Of a stretch of 64,000 bases of DNA, positions 10,101 to 19,931 are shown piece after piece. Location of the stretch: positions 530,897 through 594,896 of the forward strand of contig NC_011682.1 in the NCBI RefSeq assembly GCF_000150955.2. The letters are read 5' to 3'. The DNA comes from Phaeodactylum tricornutum CCAP 1055/1 (taxonomy: Eukaryota > Bacillariophyta > Bacillariophyceae > Surirellales > Neidiaceae). The position numbers and the translations under genes were made by a program. Below the pieces are notes generated by a model. The model searched no databases and had not been told where the DNA came from. It saw only the letters and a list, made by a program, of their open reading frames with translations. How positions within the stretch are numbered: position 1 is the first letter of the stretch; every line of letters begins with the position of its first letter.

Positions 10101-13044
10101 CGATAACGCGAAAGTGGAAACACTTAGCAAATGGAAAAAATTAACTTCCAGTCACTGGATAAAGACGACGGTCACTGAACCCTACTCTCCGTGGCAAAAT
10201 CGTTGCGAACACGAATTTGGTGCTGCGCGCATTCACACGCGCCTCGTTCTCGAAACCACCAAGTGTCCCGAACAATTATGGGACTACGCCCTTGCCTACG
10301 TCATTTTCGTACGTAACCACACGGCACGAAAAGCGCTGGCCTGGATCACGCCTATTACTGCGATGACTGGCGACACCCATGATATTTCTGAAATCCTGGT
10401 TTTCGAATTTTTCGAACCAGTTCAGTATTTTGACAATCCTGATGTCAAATTTCCACAGAATAAAGCCAAAGTCGGCCGTTGGTTAGGTATTGCCACCAAT
10501 GTGGGCCAAGCCTTGTGCTACCATATTTTGACGGACAAGGGTACTGTAATCACTCGATCTACTGTTACACCTCTCCAAAACCTCGATTCGTCTGCTCTGC
10601 AGACTGCCCTCGCTACTTTTGACGCCACCATAAGGGAGATTTATCAGCCTTCTGATTTCGCCCTCGGTAACAAAATCAAAGCGCCGGCTTTCCGCCGTGA
10701 CGAAGCGATGAAAGTCGCTCGGCGATCCGACGATCCCGGCGATGGCAACACCCGTAACAGACACGTGTTATACGATCTGAACGAAGGGGATGACCATATT
10801 CAACTGGATCCCGGGCTCACGGTTGACGATTTCTTCGAGAACGACTCACCGGATCAGGACCCCACCTCCTTAATTATTGGTACTGACGTTCTACTCACTT
10901 CGGGTGCGGTTCAGCGCCAGGGCCGAGTTACCAAGCGCGATCGCGACGGTACTCCAGTCCCTAACGACGACCCTGGAAATTTCGTCGTCGAATTCGACGA
11001 CGGTACCGAGGAAGTCCACGGTTACCAAGCTCTCCTTGATGCTGTTTATAAGCAGGTCGATGATGACGGAAATGAATGGTATACCTTTGATGATATTGTC
11101 GATCATCAAAAACGCCCCCGCGGTGGTCGGGGACGTACGCGTGGATGGTTTCTACGCGTAAAATGGGCCAACGGTGAATTTACCTGGGAGCCCCTCACCT
11201 CTTTGAAGGAGAGCAATCCCTACCCGGTGGCCAAATATGCGGCCGACCACGATCTCTTATCCGAACATGCCTTTTCTTATTGGGCTCCCACCGTGCTGAA
11301 AAAGGCCGATCGATGGATCCGTGCTGCCAAGACGCGAAAAAAGAAAAATCGATACAAATACGGAATAGAAGTCCCTCGCAACGTACCCCACGCTTACGAA
11401 TTGGACAAGCAGAACGGCAATCACCTCTGGCGCGATGCAATTCGCAAAGAAATGGATACACTTGAGAGCATGAAAACCTTCACTATCAAGGATAAGGGAG
11501 AACGAGCGCCCTCCGACTACAAAAGAATCCCCATGTGGATCATTTTCGATGTAAAAATGGATTTCCGGCGTAAAGCCCGACTCGTCGCCGGCGGACACGT
11601 CACCGACCCACCAGACGAAGATACTTACTCTAGCGTCGCCTCCCGCGAGAGCGTACGCCTTGGCTTCCTCCTTGCAAGCCTCAATAACCTTGACCTTGTG
11701 TCAGTTGACATCGGAAATGCATACGTCAATGCCGATTGTCGCGAAAAAGTCTTCTCAATCGCCGGGCCCGAGTTCGGTGAACACGAAGGCAAAGTCGTAT
11801 TAATCGCGAAAGCGTTATATGGCCTCAAGTCAAGCGGTGCCGCATGGCATTCTCATCTTGCACAAAACCTCAGATTCCTGGGTTTTGTATCGTCTAAAGC
11901 GGACCCTGATATGTGGTTTCGTAAGGCACAAAGGCTTGACAAAACTGAATATTATGAATATATTATCAGTTACGTCGACGATTTAACAATCGTTTCAGCC
12001 GATACTAAAGCAATTTTAAAAGCGCTTGAAAATATCCCTTATACACTTAAGGGCGGTTCTGCACCCAGAACATTTCTGGGGGCAACCACCGGAGTGCATA
12101 CATTTAACGATGGCACCAAAGCGTGGTACATGTCTGCAAAACAGTACTTAACAAACGCAATTCTCAACATCGAGCAGACGCTCGGTGAAAAACTGCCTAG
12201 CAGCAGTCGCATCGTGACCCCGCTTCCTCACGGATATCACCCTGAGTTAGATACATCGGGTTACCTCACCGATGACCGCACGAACTACTATATGAGCCTA
12301 ATTGGCATTCTACTATGGACGTCGGAACTCGGTCGGATCGACATCACTCAAGAAGTCGGTTTAATGTCTCGCTTCAATGCAAGACCACGTATCGGACATT
12401 ATAATGCTGTCCTTCGCATGTTCGGTTACCTCAAACGTCACCTGAACTCCAAACTCGTCTGCGACCCGCACACGCGCGATTTTTCGCATATTAACTTTGT
12501 CAACCCTTCTTGGAAAGAACAATACCCCGACGCACAAGAAGAATTGCCCCCGGATATGCCCCCACCTTTAGGGCGCGCTGTGCAAGTTTCTGTCTTTGTC
12601 GACGCTGCCCACGCAGATTGCCACGTCACGCGACGTTCCACTACGGGCATACTCGCTTTTATCAATGGCACACCAATTCGTTGGTACTCTAAGAGACAAA
12701 ACACAGTCGAAGCCTCGACTTACGGATCTGAATTTGTTGCTATGCGCATCGCTTCCGAAATGATCATTACATTGCGTTACAACCTACGTGTCCTTGGTAT
12801 ACCTATTGACGGTCCCGCAAATGTATTTTGTGACAACATGAGTGTTGTCACCAGTGCGACGATTCCCTCGTCCGTACTCAAGAAAAAGCATAATGCTATT
12901 TCTTATCACAAGGTTCGCGAAAGCATTGCTAGCGGGGCAATGCGGATCGCACATGAACCTACCGGCTCAAATTTGGCCGACACGTTGACGAAATGCCTAC
13001 CTGGTCCACAACACAAATTCCTCGTTCGTCACATACTTTATTGA
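7135..13044 (+). CDS. Copia gag-pol polyprotein
   Basis: One frame of 1969 codons runs from the first ATG. In order it shows a gag region; a retroviral-type aspartic protease (DTGAD at about 9076); an integrase core (about 9900-10450); a chromo-like segment (about 11120-11215, WFLRVKW then GEFTWEPL); reverse transcriptase with YVDD at about 11973; and RNase H (about 12590-13040). The integrase-before-RT order defines Ty1/copia. A single gag-pol frame is common in copia elements. Nothing in it looks broken. Confidence 0.93.
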   Translation: MRRPRKVTPAVPAPAAATDSPADAASASKEDEEFGGFDSSDGEEPSGTAPPSPASSDDEGDGKKTAKPLARSKNTSDEVSVIEKSVIDAEPHLSKDSDGLDSVPRQDRVERKALMVVLRDVICVPLSVAAAMLNNGIKSSDDFRLLTKEDINDLCMRLKMGSMHTKRILVFAKWMHHAPNSVDVAKEFTASVLRFEMMTRAAASYDNVTTTAAKAEKSATSLLPEPFDGSQKKWLTFRYGFEAWAGASGSTFTACIAHHSDRYSKADPTGPHTSPRDVSDLFALSPVVNITRNATIFYTLMSLTSAGDAWGLVEPHEHTKDGRSAWISLCAFYEGTSQVGLTTEQARATVMESVYTGLSKQFSFTKYVARHISANNALLRNKEGYSDAQKTNFFLKGITDPALLPYKATAEARLDDWNFNRVVNYMRTSATKLSSKDRSDSRNVRQTKTTGRATGNQRGNDNKRRGSSNRPSNKGAEKPSRPHKHVLPPELWEALTPAIRESILSAKRSIAPPGREAKRAKSSDTDNSSSTVESYSQLPSSKKPIRKHTCEDHVQVDSSTPETLLRDAPTDISPHVTTKKVTFGAGVLFGRYANRVSLNRMVRSGSHFDQAPWRKSDFRLNDATLVRIRQNRSRGTKTPTNYGEAVIDTGADTVCVGAGYSVLSYTGRSVSLRGFHDDGETFERIPVVTAATAYDYDDGTTVILIFHEALNLGPTQTTSLINLNQIRHAGHQTDDIPKFLSQGKSLHGIETLDGDYIPFELKGRASLLYSRVPTQHELDNCQHIDLTCDQPWDPNSKDWEENEAKYTRHDRSRRACYTDSVPVDILPDWPPLPVSPGSVVPDFHNRVMNPRDIVREIKYATIGASISSPRVLDVDRDKLRRILGHVPMEVVERTLTATTQLAERTGEMPLHRRYKTKFEQLRYRRLKCTLYSDTFKSSIKSSRGHTHTQGFVCGDSYFIYHYLMKAESAADQGLAEFIHNIGIPAQLHTDNAKVETLSKWKKLTSSHWIKTTVTEPYSPWQNRCEHEFGAARIHTRLVLETTKCPEQLWDYALAYVIFVRNHTARKALAWITPITAMTGDTHDISEILVFEFFEPVQYFDNPDVKFPQNKAKVGRWLGIATNVGQALCYHILTDKGTVITRSTVTPLQNLDSSALQTALATFDATIREIYQPSDFALGNKIKAPAFRRDEAMKVARRSDDPGDGNTRNRHVLYDLNEGDDHIQLDPGLTVDDFFENDSPDQDPTSLIIGTDVLLTSGAVQRQGRVTKRDRDGTPVPNDDPGNFVVEFDDGTEEVHGYQALLDAVYKQVDDDGNEWYTFDDIVDHQKRPRGGRGRTRGWFLRVKWANGEFTWEPLTSLKESNPYPVAKYAADHDLLSEHAFSYWAPTVLKKADRWIRAAKTRKKKNRYKYGIEVPRNVPHAYELDKQNGNHLWRDAIRKEMDTLESMKTFTIKDKGERAPSDYKRIPMWIIFDVKMDFRRKARLVAGGHVTDPPDEDTYSSVASRESVRLGFLLASLNNLDLVSVDIGNAYVNADCREKVFSIAGPEFGEHEGKVVLIAKALYGLKSSGAAWHSHLAQNLRFLGFVSSKADPDMWFRKAQRLDKTEYYEYIISYVDDLTIVSADTKAILKALENIPYTLKGGSAPRTFLGATTGVHTFNDGTKAWYMSAKQYLTNAILNIEQTLGEKLPSSSRIVTPLPHGYHPELDTSGYLTDDRTNYYMSLIGILLWTSELGRIDITQEVGLMSRFNARPRIGHYNAVLRMFGYLKRHLNSKLVCDPHTRDFSHINFVNPSWKEQYPDAQEELPPDMPPPLGRAVQVSVFVDAAHADCHVTRRSTTGILAFINGTPIRWYSKRQNTVEASTYGSEFVAMRIASEMIITLRYNLRVLGIPIDGPANVFCDNMSVVTSATIPSSVLKKKHNAISYHKVRESIASGAMRIAHEPTGSNLADTLTKCLPGPQHKFLVRHILY

Positions 13045-13135
13045 CCCAAGGGCAATAAGACCTTCGCTTTTCAAATTTTTTGGAACCAATCTTTCGCCCG
13101 GATTTTGTACTCCCGGACTACAAGATTGAAGGGAG

Positions 13136-13831
13136 TGATAAATTATAGCCACACAATGCTACAATTTGATACTACGTTGTAGATAGAATTGCTTAGCCTT
13201 AGCATTGTTTGTTGGAACATCTATCTAGGATTCACTAGCTCTAGATCTTGGCCTCGTTGCCATTTCCTTTTTCCTGGCTCTGTCGTAGGACAGACGCAGT
13301 GGCCAGACGACTGTCCTCGTCGGGTTCATTACCCGTGTGTGGCATGCCGGAGGAAAATACGAAGCGTCTCATAGGAAACCAAATATTTGCGTTATGCACC
13401 CAAATGTTTGCAACATACACAACTCTGGTTCCGTTGCATGAGGCGTATAAGACGACTCGTCTTATCAAACCTGATATGCTAGGAACGAAATATTCCTGAT
13501 TACCATACGGTTTCCCTAGATGAAAGTTGTCAACAGATACTGTTGGCACCATCCGAACTCGATGGTTTGGCGATCACATAGGTGATCCAATCATCTCGAC
13601 AAAAACTATGTCAATGGTTCGATAGCCAGTACATTGGCTACGGGGTTTCTACGTTCGTACATTCTGTTTCCAACACAAAAGGTTTCATTTTGGAATCTAT
13701 ATTTTAGTCTCACAATCTCAATCTAAAAACCTACCGATTAAAACAATCGGAGCCTCTACGAGGCTTTCCCCCCAACTTCTACTCTTTCGTCGTATTCTAC
13801 AAATACACTCGTAAGCAGGTAGAACTTATCA
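13136..13831 (+). repeat. 3' LTR of the CoDi-like element
   Basis: This is the second 696-bp LTR copy, the same as the 5' copy as far as I can read. Its right end plus the CGGA duplication finishes 63 bp before the ATG of the LEA-like gene at 13899. Confidence 0.95.
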
Positions 13832-13898
13832 CGGACCCCACTTACTAAAAAGCGCAACTTGTATCGCAGCAGGGAGAGTCCTTCACGCCCAGCGCCCC

Positions 13899-14966
13899 AT
13901 GGTTCAACACGTCGCTCGCTTTTCGCAAGCTGAACAAAACAAAGACACACAGGGGACCGGAGGCGTCCGTCAGGAGGCGACTTCAATGGGTGAAGAATGG
14001 GTCGACCGCGGCGTCGAAAGTGCCAAAGATGTTGCCGGAAAAGCGAAGGAGAAAGCCGAGCCTGCCCAAAAGAAGGCCGAGTCCGCGATGGAGACCACAA
14101 AAGAACAAGGAGAGGCAGCGTATGAGAAGGCCAAGGAACGCGGTGATGAGGCTTATTCGAAGGCGAAAGAAAAGGGCGAGTCATTAGCCGAAGCAGCTAA
14201 AGGAAAAGTAGAGCCAGCAAAAAACAAGGCTGAATCAGCGATGGAAAGTACAAAGGAACATGGAAAGGAAGCATACGATAAGGCTAAAGAACATGCTGAG
14301 AACATGAAAGCAAAGGCCAAAGAAACGGGTCAGTCGGTTGTCGAAACGGCAAACGACACGGTCGACTCTGCACAAAGAAAGGCGAAGTCGGCTATGGAGA
14401 CTACAAAAGAGCACGGGGAGGAAGCGTACGAGAAGGCCAAGGACCGCGGTGGCGACGCTTACGAGAAGGCTAGGGAATATGGTGAGGAAGCATACATGAA
14501 GGCACAGGAAAAGGGTGAGCCAGTTATGGAGATGGCTCAGGAAAACGCCGAGTGGATGGCATCAAAGGCCAAGGAAAAGAGCCAAGAAGCCGTAGAAAAG
14601 GGAAAACCCTATGTAGCACAAGCAGCCGAAACGGTCAAGGAGAAAGGTCATGAAGCAATGGAAAAGGGCAAGCCTATGATGGAGAATGCTACGAAACAGT
14701 TTCAACAAAAATCCAAAGAAGTTTACGAAAAGGGTAAGGAAAAGGCTGCTCCAATGATGGAATCTGCCCAGGAAAAGATACATGAAAAAGGTCAAGAAGC
14801 TGCTGCCAAGGCGAAGGAGCTGGGATATGTAGCTGCCGACAAGGCCAAAGACCTCGGGAAGGAGGCTGCCCAGAAGACAAAGGAAGGTGCTTCGGTCCTT
14901 TTCGAAAAAGCCAAGGAAGCTGCAATCAGTGCAAAAGACAAGATCAAGGATTCATTGTCCAGCTAA
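13899..14966 (+). CDS. LEA-like (group 3 type) repeat protein
   Basis: The 355-residue protein is extremely rich in K, E and A and poor in large hydrophobics. It is built of 11-residue-like repeats such as AYEKAKERGDE, and of a longer repeated block starting KAESAMETTKE that recurs three times (about residues 61, 108 and 164). This is typical of group 3 LEA proteins, which are unstructured when hydrated and form amphipathic helices on drying, freezing or osmotic stress. The match is to composition and repeat type rather than a domain hit. No signal peptide is evident, so it is probably cytosolic. The first ATG is 13899, with a second at 13986. The 3' LTR of a young copia element ends just upstream and has probably displaced the original promoter. 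Confidence 0.75.
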   Translation: MVQHVARFSQAEQNKDTQGTGGVRQEATSMGEEWVDRGVESAKDVAGKAKEKAEPAQKKAESAMETTKEQGEAAYEKAKERGDEAYSKAKEKGESLAEAAKGKVEPAKNKAESAMESTKEHGKEAYDKAKEHAENMKAKAKETGQSVVETANDTVDSAQRKAKSAMETTKEHGEEAYEKAKDRGGDAYEKAREYGEEAYMKAQEKGEPVMEMAQENAEWMASKAKEKSQEAVEKGKPYVAQAAETVKEKGHEAMEKGKPMMENATKQFQQKSKEVYEKGKEKAAPMMESAQEKIHEKGQEAAAKAKELGYVAADKAKDLGKEAAQKTKEGASVLFEKAKEAAISAKDKIKDSLSS

Positions 14967-15689
14967 ACTTATCCTAGTAGGTGCATCTAAGAGATACTTT
15001 TGAATTAGCCATGCAGTCTGCATAAAGTCATATGGAGCATACACAGATTGTAATTTTTGAATAGAAGAAATTCGGATTTGGGTGACGATAACGTGAAACA
15101 ATAGCCATTTGGGAGAGAGGTCTTAATTCGAATGTAAACTTCGTTTTAGCTGCGAAACTACTTCTAGATAGTGAATTAAGGGTACAGGGCAGAAGCGTAT
15201 TAGCTGCTTCTGCAATCAGACACTTATTGCGTTCCGGTCATGTTTTCTACTTCATTTCGACTGATTGTGAATAAAAGTCAGGTTGAAACTCGTAGCGGCG
15301 CATGTCTTCTTTCAATCGCGGAGGTGCTAATGTTTTTCCTTCACTGTTCAGCCCTTGAAGATAGAAACTTGCTAGATATAAAAATGTCAACCACCATGAG
15401 TCTCGCTGCCAAAGGTCTTTGCATCCTTTGGCGTTCTCCATATTTTATTTCGGCGAGATTTTACAGCTTAGAATAATAACTGCAACATAATTACTTTGTG
15501 AATCGCAGCACTACTTGTTCTTTAGGCAAGAGTCAAATTATTTGAGGTGCCCCAGGAGACCAAGATAATTTCAACATCAAAATCGCGCTATTCATGTAGT
15601 GTAACGTAGGTCAATAAAAGTCCTTCCCAATCCCCTCTAGCCAAACCATGTCCAATTTGCAGCATTTTCATTGGCCCGCATACTTCTCT
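14967..15689. other. Intergenic region between LEA-like gene and second retrotransposon
   Basis: AT-rich sequence with no supported gene. A 78-codon ATG frame at 15240 has no motif. The first 100-200 bp should be the LEA-like 3' UTR. Confidence 0.4.
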
Positions 15690-15694
15690 ACTAG

Positions 15695-15841
15695 TAGAAA
15701 ACTGCAACGATAACAGGCTAAAACGTGTCTGTGGGACCAAAGGATTGTAGATACGATAAAAGACGTAAAACAAAGACTTATAAGCATAAACCCAAGATAA
15801 AGGGATAATGAACCCCGATATGCTTGTCGTAGGGTTTTTCT
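15695..15841 (-). repeat. 3' LTR of the older copia element
   Basis: This 147-bp LTR has ends that form a TAGAAAA/TTTTCT(A) inverted pair rather than the usual TG..CA. About two substitutions separate it from the copy at 22930. Confidence 0.88.
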
Positions 15842-18800
15842 AGTCCCCTCACATTGAGACCATGAACATAATCTTGCCGAAATGTATCCCCTCAAAACCA
15901 CAATGGGAAAAATAGGGAACCAAATAAAAATAAAACTTCGACACTGCATGCAATGACAAATATAATGCAAATGCAATTTGTCCCAACATTGAACCTGTTG
16001 AGAACGGGAAAGTCGGCAAACCCTTCTTGTAACTTGAATCACCATAAAATACTTCGTATGATAGCCTGTCTCACTGGACCTGTTTGAACCTTCGTAAGTA
16101 TATCCGCTAAATTTGATTCTGATGGTTCATATGCAATCTTGATCACTTTCATGGCAACATTCTCTTGTACGAAATGGTACGCTATCGCGTTACTTTTCTT
16201 CTTCAACACTGATTCTGGTGCCGTAGTATTGTATACAACCGACATATTGTCGCAAAGAACTTTAGCCGGACCATCAATAGGAATACCCATCATACGTAAC
16301 TTGTATCGTAGACCTTGTATCATCTCAGTAGCAATCTTTAATGCAACAAACTCACTACCAAAAGTAGACGTTTCAACTGAATTCTGACGCTTCGAGAACC
16401 ACATAATCGGAGAACGATTGATATAAATCAAAACACCTGTTCGAGAACGACGAGTAACACGGTCTCCCGCATGGTCAGCGTCAACAAAAGCTATAATCTC
16501 CACCACCTTACCACGTGGTTCTGGAGCATTCGGTGGAATAGGCTCTTTAACATCACCGTAAAAATCTGTCCAATCCGCATCATCGTTAAAGCTGTTGTCA
16601 ATCACCGGATAAGAATCATCAAATACCAATCGAGACTTGTGATGTGACTTCAAATATCCGAAAATATGAAAAACTGCAGCTAAATGTCCTTCACGCGGCA
16701 TCGCGAGAAAAGATGAGAGCATAGACACCTCACACATTATATCAATGCGACCAATTTCAACTGCCCATCTCAAAACTCCTATCTGTGACTGGAAATAGTT
16801 AGCACGTTCTGCATCCAACACAGGGGAAACATCGAGTTCCGGTCGATAATTTGACGACATAGGTGACGTAATCTTTGTAGATAAACGTTTTCCAACTTCA
16901 TCCAAATCCTTTTCAACATTTGCAACTGCCTGTTTCACATAATTCGTGGAACTCATTGACCATCGCTGTTTCGATGGATTATCGGGAAGCGTAAAACATC
17001 CAAGATTTGCTCCCAAATATGCCTCGGGTGTCTTAATTGATTCAGGCTTGAGTTTAAAATGCATACCAATCGAATCCAGGATCTTCTTCGGATCTGTACT
17101 GATACATAGGAAATCATCGGTATAAATAAGCACATACTCAAAGTAATTCGTACCATCATGTTTCTGAGCTGGTCTAAGCCAAACATCTGGATCTGCAAGA
17201 CAAGAGATAAAATGCAACTCCTCCATTGTCGCAGCTAAGTGAGCACGCCATGCTGCCCCACTCGACTTCAAACCATATAACGCACAAACAATAAGTGCAT
17301 AACAACCTTCCATTGACTTTCCGAACTCTGGACCACATGTTGTATATACCTTTTCGCGAACTGGAGCATTCAAATAAGCGTTCTGCGCATCAGCTCCAAG
17401 TTTATCCAACAAATTCAAAGATGCGATGAGTAAAGCAATGTGAACACTATCGCGCGAAACAACACTGGCATATGTAATCGAACTCGGCGGATCTGTAACG
17501 TGTCCCCCGGCGACGAATCTGGCTTTGCAAGTAAAATCCATTTTGATATCAAATATCATGTGACATGGTATCCATGTATGAGCAACTGATTTAGGAGCAT
17601 CCTGATCGAGAATTTTAAATGCTGGCATAACATTTGTCATTTCCTTCTTGATTGCATCCGACCACAAAGAAGTGTTAGTATCTCGGTCAATCTCGAGAGC
17701 TTGCTTGACCGATTTCGGCATACAAATACCAAACTTGTGAGTCCTTTTAAGGTATCTCGTCTTTACCGCTAAATAATATGATCACGTTTCTGCAATACAT
17801 CCGGTACCCACCAAGCAAAAGCTGGCTCATGAAGCAATTTGTTAGCAATGGCATATTTGGCGACTTCAATTGGATTCAATTCTTTCAAATCTTTAAGAGG
17901 AAACCAAGTTGTAGATCCGTCCTTCCATTGCAATAATAATGCCCAGCCTTTAGTGGTCCTTCTTATGCGTTTCACACCATGTTTGTCCGTATAATACATG
18001 TCGTCAGGGGCGACTGCCGATCCTTCCATCCTGTGATCAATGATCTCATCTACTATTAGAAACCGGCAACCTTCATCATCCACCTGCGAATATAAATGTT
18101 CCGCAATAACATTAGCAGCAAATTCCTGCACATTACCATCTGGGAACTGGACTTCCATAACTCTCGTATCCAAAACAGGATTGGGATGAGATTTCCCGAC
18201 CATATTACCATTGCGATCCTTCTTACGCGCAATGACTGTACCAGTGGTAGCAATGTCCTTGTACGGTAACACAACTTGAGCATCAAGGTATTCATCAAAA
18301 GCTTCATGATCTAACTCGTCTGCTTGAGGCATTGTCGGCTCGTCACCTGTCGAATCATCTGAATGAGCGCAAAATACATTATACTTTTCAGGAAACACAG
18401 GGGCAATGGCTTCATCAAAGTTATTATAGTTCAAAGTTGCGTCAAATGAGGACTTGTCTAATTGCACCACCCTGGAATTTAGATCAGCTGTAGAAAGTGG
18501 CAAGTAAGAAGTTCGAGATACCACTTGACCACTTCGAACAAGTATACGCGCACACATAACATCACCAATGTCATACGCAGGACCAAGCCAGCGACCTAGA
18601 TTCCGTTTGTCCTCCGGAAAGTCGACTGGGTCCAAATACCATATCCAATCATACCAAGCAAATTCACACAAGTGACTGATATCTGTAGTATCACCCAACA
18701 CTGCCGTGTTCGGTACATCGTCATTCAATGCATAAATGTTATGAGCAATTGACGATCAAATCATACTTTGCAACTCCAGGCAAAAATCCCATAAATATAA

Positions 18801-19019
18801 TGGTGCAGATGAGTTTTCCATAGCCATGTTAGTCATGCATTTCAATGCTCTGATTGCAGTCTCAGCTCAATTCAACCACGGTGAGTAAGGTTCAATCTGT
18901 CTAGCATGAGATCCTGCAGCACGAACCTTCCGTCTGAATTCACCCTGCACCAATTCTTTCGCGCCATCGGAAATAATCTCCGCTGGAACACCTTCTCGAT
19001 GAAACAACAAATCCAATGT

Positions 19020-19027
19020 CTCATGAG
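19020..19027 (+). repeat. hAT target-site duplication, left copy
   Basis: CTCATGAG occurs directly before the left terminal inverted repeat and again at 19924-19931. It fits the hAT target consensus nTnnnnAn and is itself palindromic. Confidence 0.9.
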
Positions 19028-19923
19028 CAGACCGCTTTATTTGCGGTGTTTTGGCCTGATTTCCGCAAATAACCGCAAATAAGGTTTCAAAATCGCCGCA
19101 TACTAAAGTACTAAGTTAACTGCAACTTAGCTTCATCCACGTAGAGCTAGTACAAAAATATAACTCGAACCCAAAGTGGCCCACAATCCTACTACTGTAT
19201 TTGATATGACAACATAGCTAGTGTGATCTCTGAAAGACTTTTTGTGCTTTGTTCAACACCAATGTCCTTGCCTGAGTATTGCCATCACATTGCAGTTGTT
19301 AGTAGTGGCAATGAAGAATTTGATACAAAGTTACCACCTATACTTCCATATAAGCTAGCGGCAACCAACATTAGAACATTTGTCAAAAACATTCAGATGC
19401 ATTGAGCCCAACTGCAATGGACATTTACAGACGAAGAAATTGACCAGCTCAGCCAGGAGTTCAGCACTTTTCTTCGAGCATATTGAGAAGAGCCAATATT
19501 CCAAGAGGTATTGCTCTGCTCCTGCAGTCGGAAGCACAACTTTTCAGACAGTTGGGCAGCGACACATGGACGGTTCCCGCTTGTTCAGGAATTGAGTGGT
19601 GGGCTGGCCTCAACATTTCCAAACACAGCGACAGTGGAGTCTGACTTTTTGGTCATAAACCAATAGAAAGACAGCACTCAACAAGATCTCACAGACTCTT
19701 CCCTTGAAGGCATTTTACTTTATTAGTAGTACAATGATCTTAAGGCCCTTTTGGCCCTCATTCGGGAATAAAAGTACAGTCAAAAATACAGTAAACATGG
19801 AGAAACCTAGGGCAATTTAGGGTTATTCCTAGGGTTCCGCAAATAACCGCATTTAAGGTTTCAAATTCACCGCAAACAAGCTATTTGCGGTTATTTGCGG
19901 GATTCCGCAAATAAAGCGGTCTG
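19028..19923 (+). mobile_element. hAT-type DNA transposon, short and probably non-autonomous, nested in the copia element
   Basis: The 896-bp element has perfect 19-bp terminal inverted repeats (CAGACCGCTTTATTTGCGG at the left, its reverse complement at the right) and an 8-bp CTCATGAG duplication. Multiple CCGCAAATAA motifs lie just inside both ends. A block of about 40 bp is repeated directly near each end (about 19060-19105 and 19835-19880). The interior keeps what looks like the C-terminal dimerisation region of a hAT transposase on the plus strand (about 19600-19665, reading FPNTATVESDF). There is no full transposase, so it probably moved with enzyme supplied from elsewhere. The superfamily call rests on TSD length, TSD consensus and TIR start. 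Confidence 0.88.
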
Positions 19924-19931
19924 CTCATGAG
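19924..19931 (+). repeat. hAT target-site duplication, right copy
   Basis: Second CTCATGAG copy, directly after the right inverted repeat. Confidence 0.9.

Larger units (their letters stand above)
6382..13831 (+). mobile_element. Complete Ty1/copia retrotransposon, CoDi-like, looks whole and young
   Basis: The element is 7450 bp long, with two 696-bp LTRs (6382-7077 and 13136-13831). The LTRs read as identical, and their ends form a perfect inverted TGATAA/TTATCA pair. A CGGA direct repeat flanks it (6378-6381 and 13832-13835). Internal parts run in copia order: gag, protease, integrase, a chromo-like module, reverse transcriptase, RNase H. They lie in one long open frame. A purine-rich tract ending at 13135 precedes the 3' LTR. 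A candidate primer site starts right after the 5' LTR at 7078. Identical LTRs suggest a very recent insertion. The family call follows the copia domain order; the CoDi label is inferred from the diatom-like host. Confidence 0.93.

Noticed and set aside
13756-14184. 142-codon minus-strand frame across the LTR-LEA junction
   Set aside because: Shadow of the LEA-like repeat; it crosses an insertion boundary and starts without host context.
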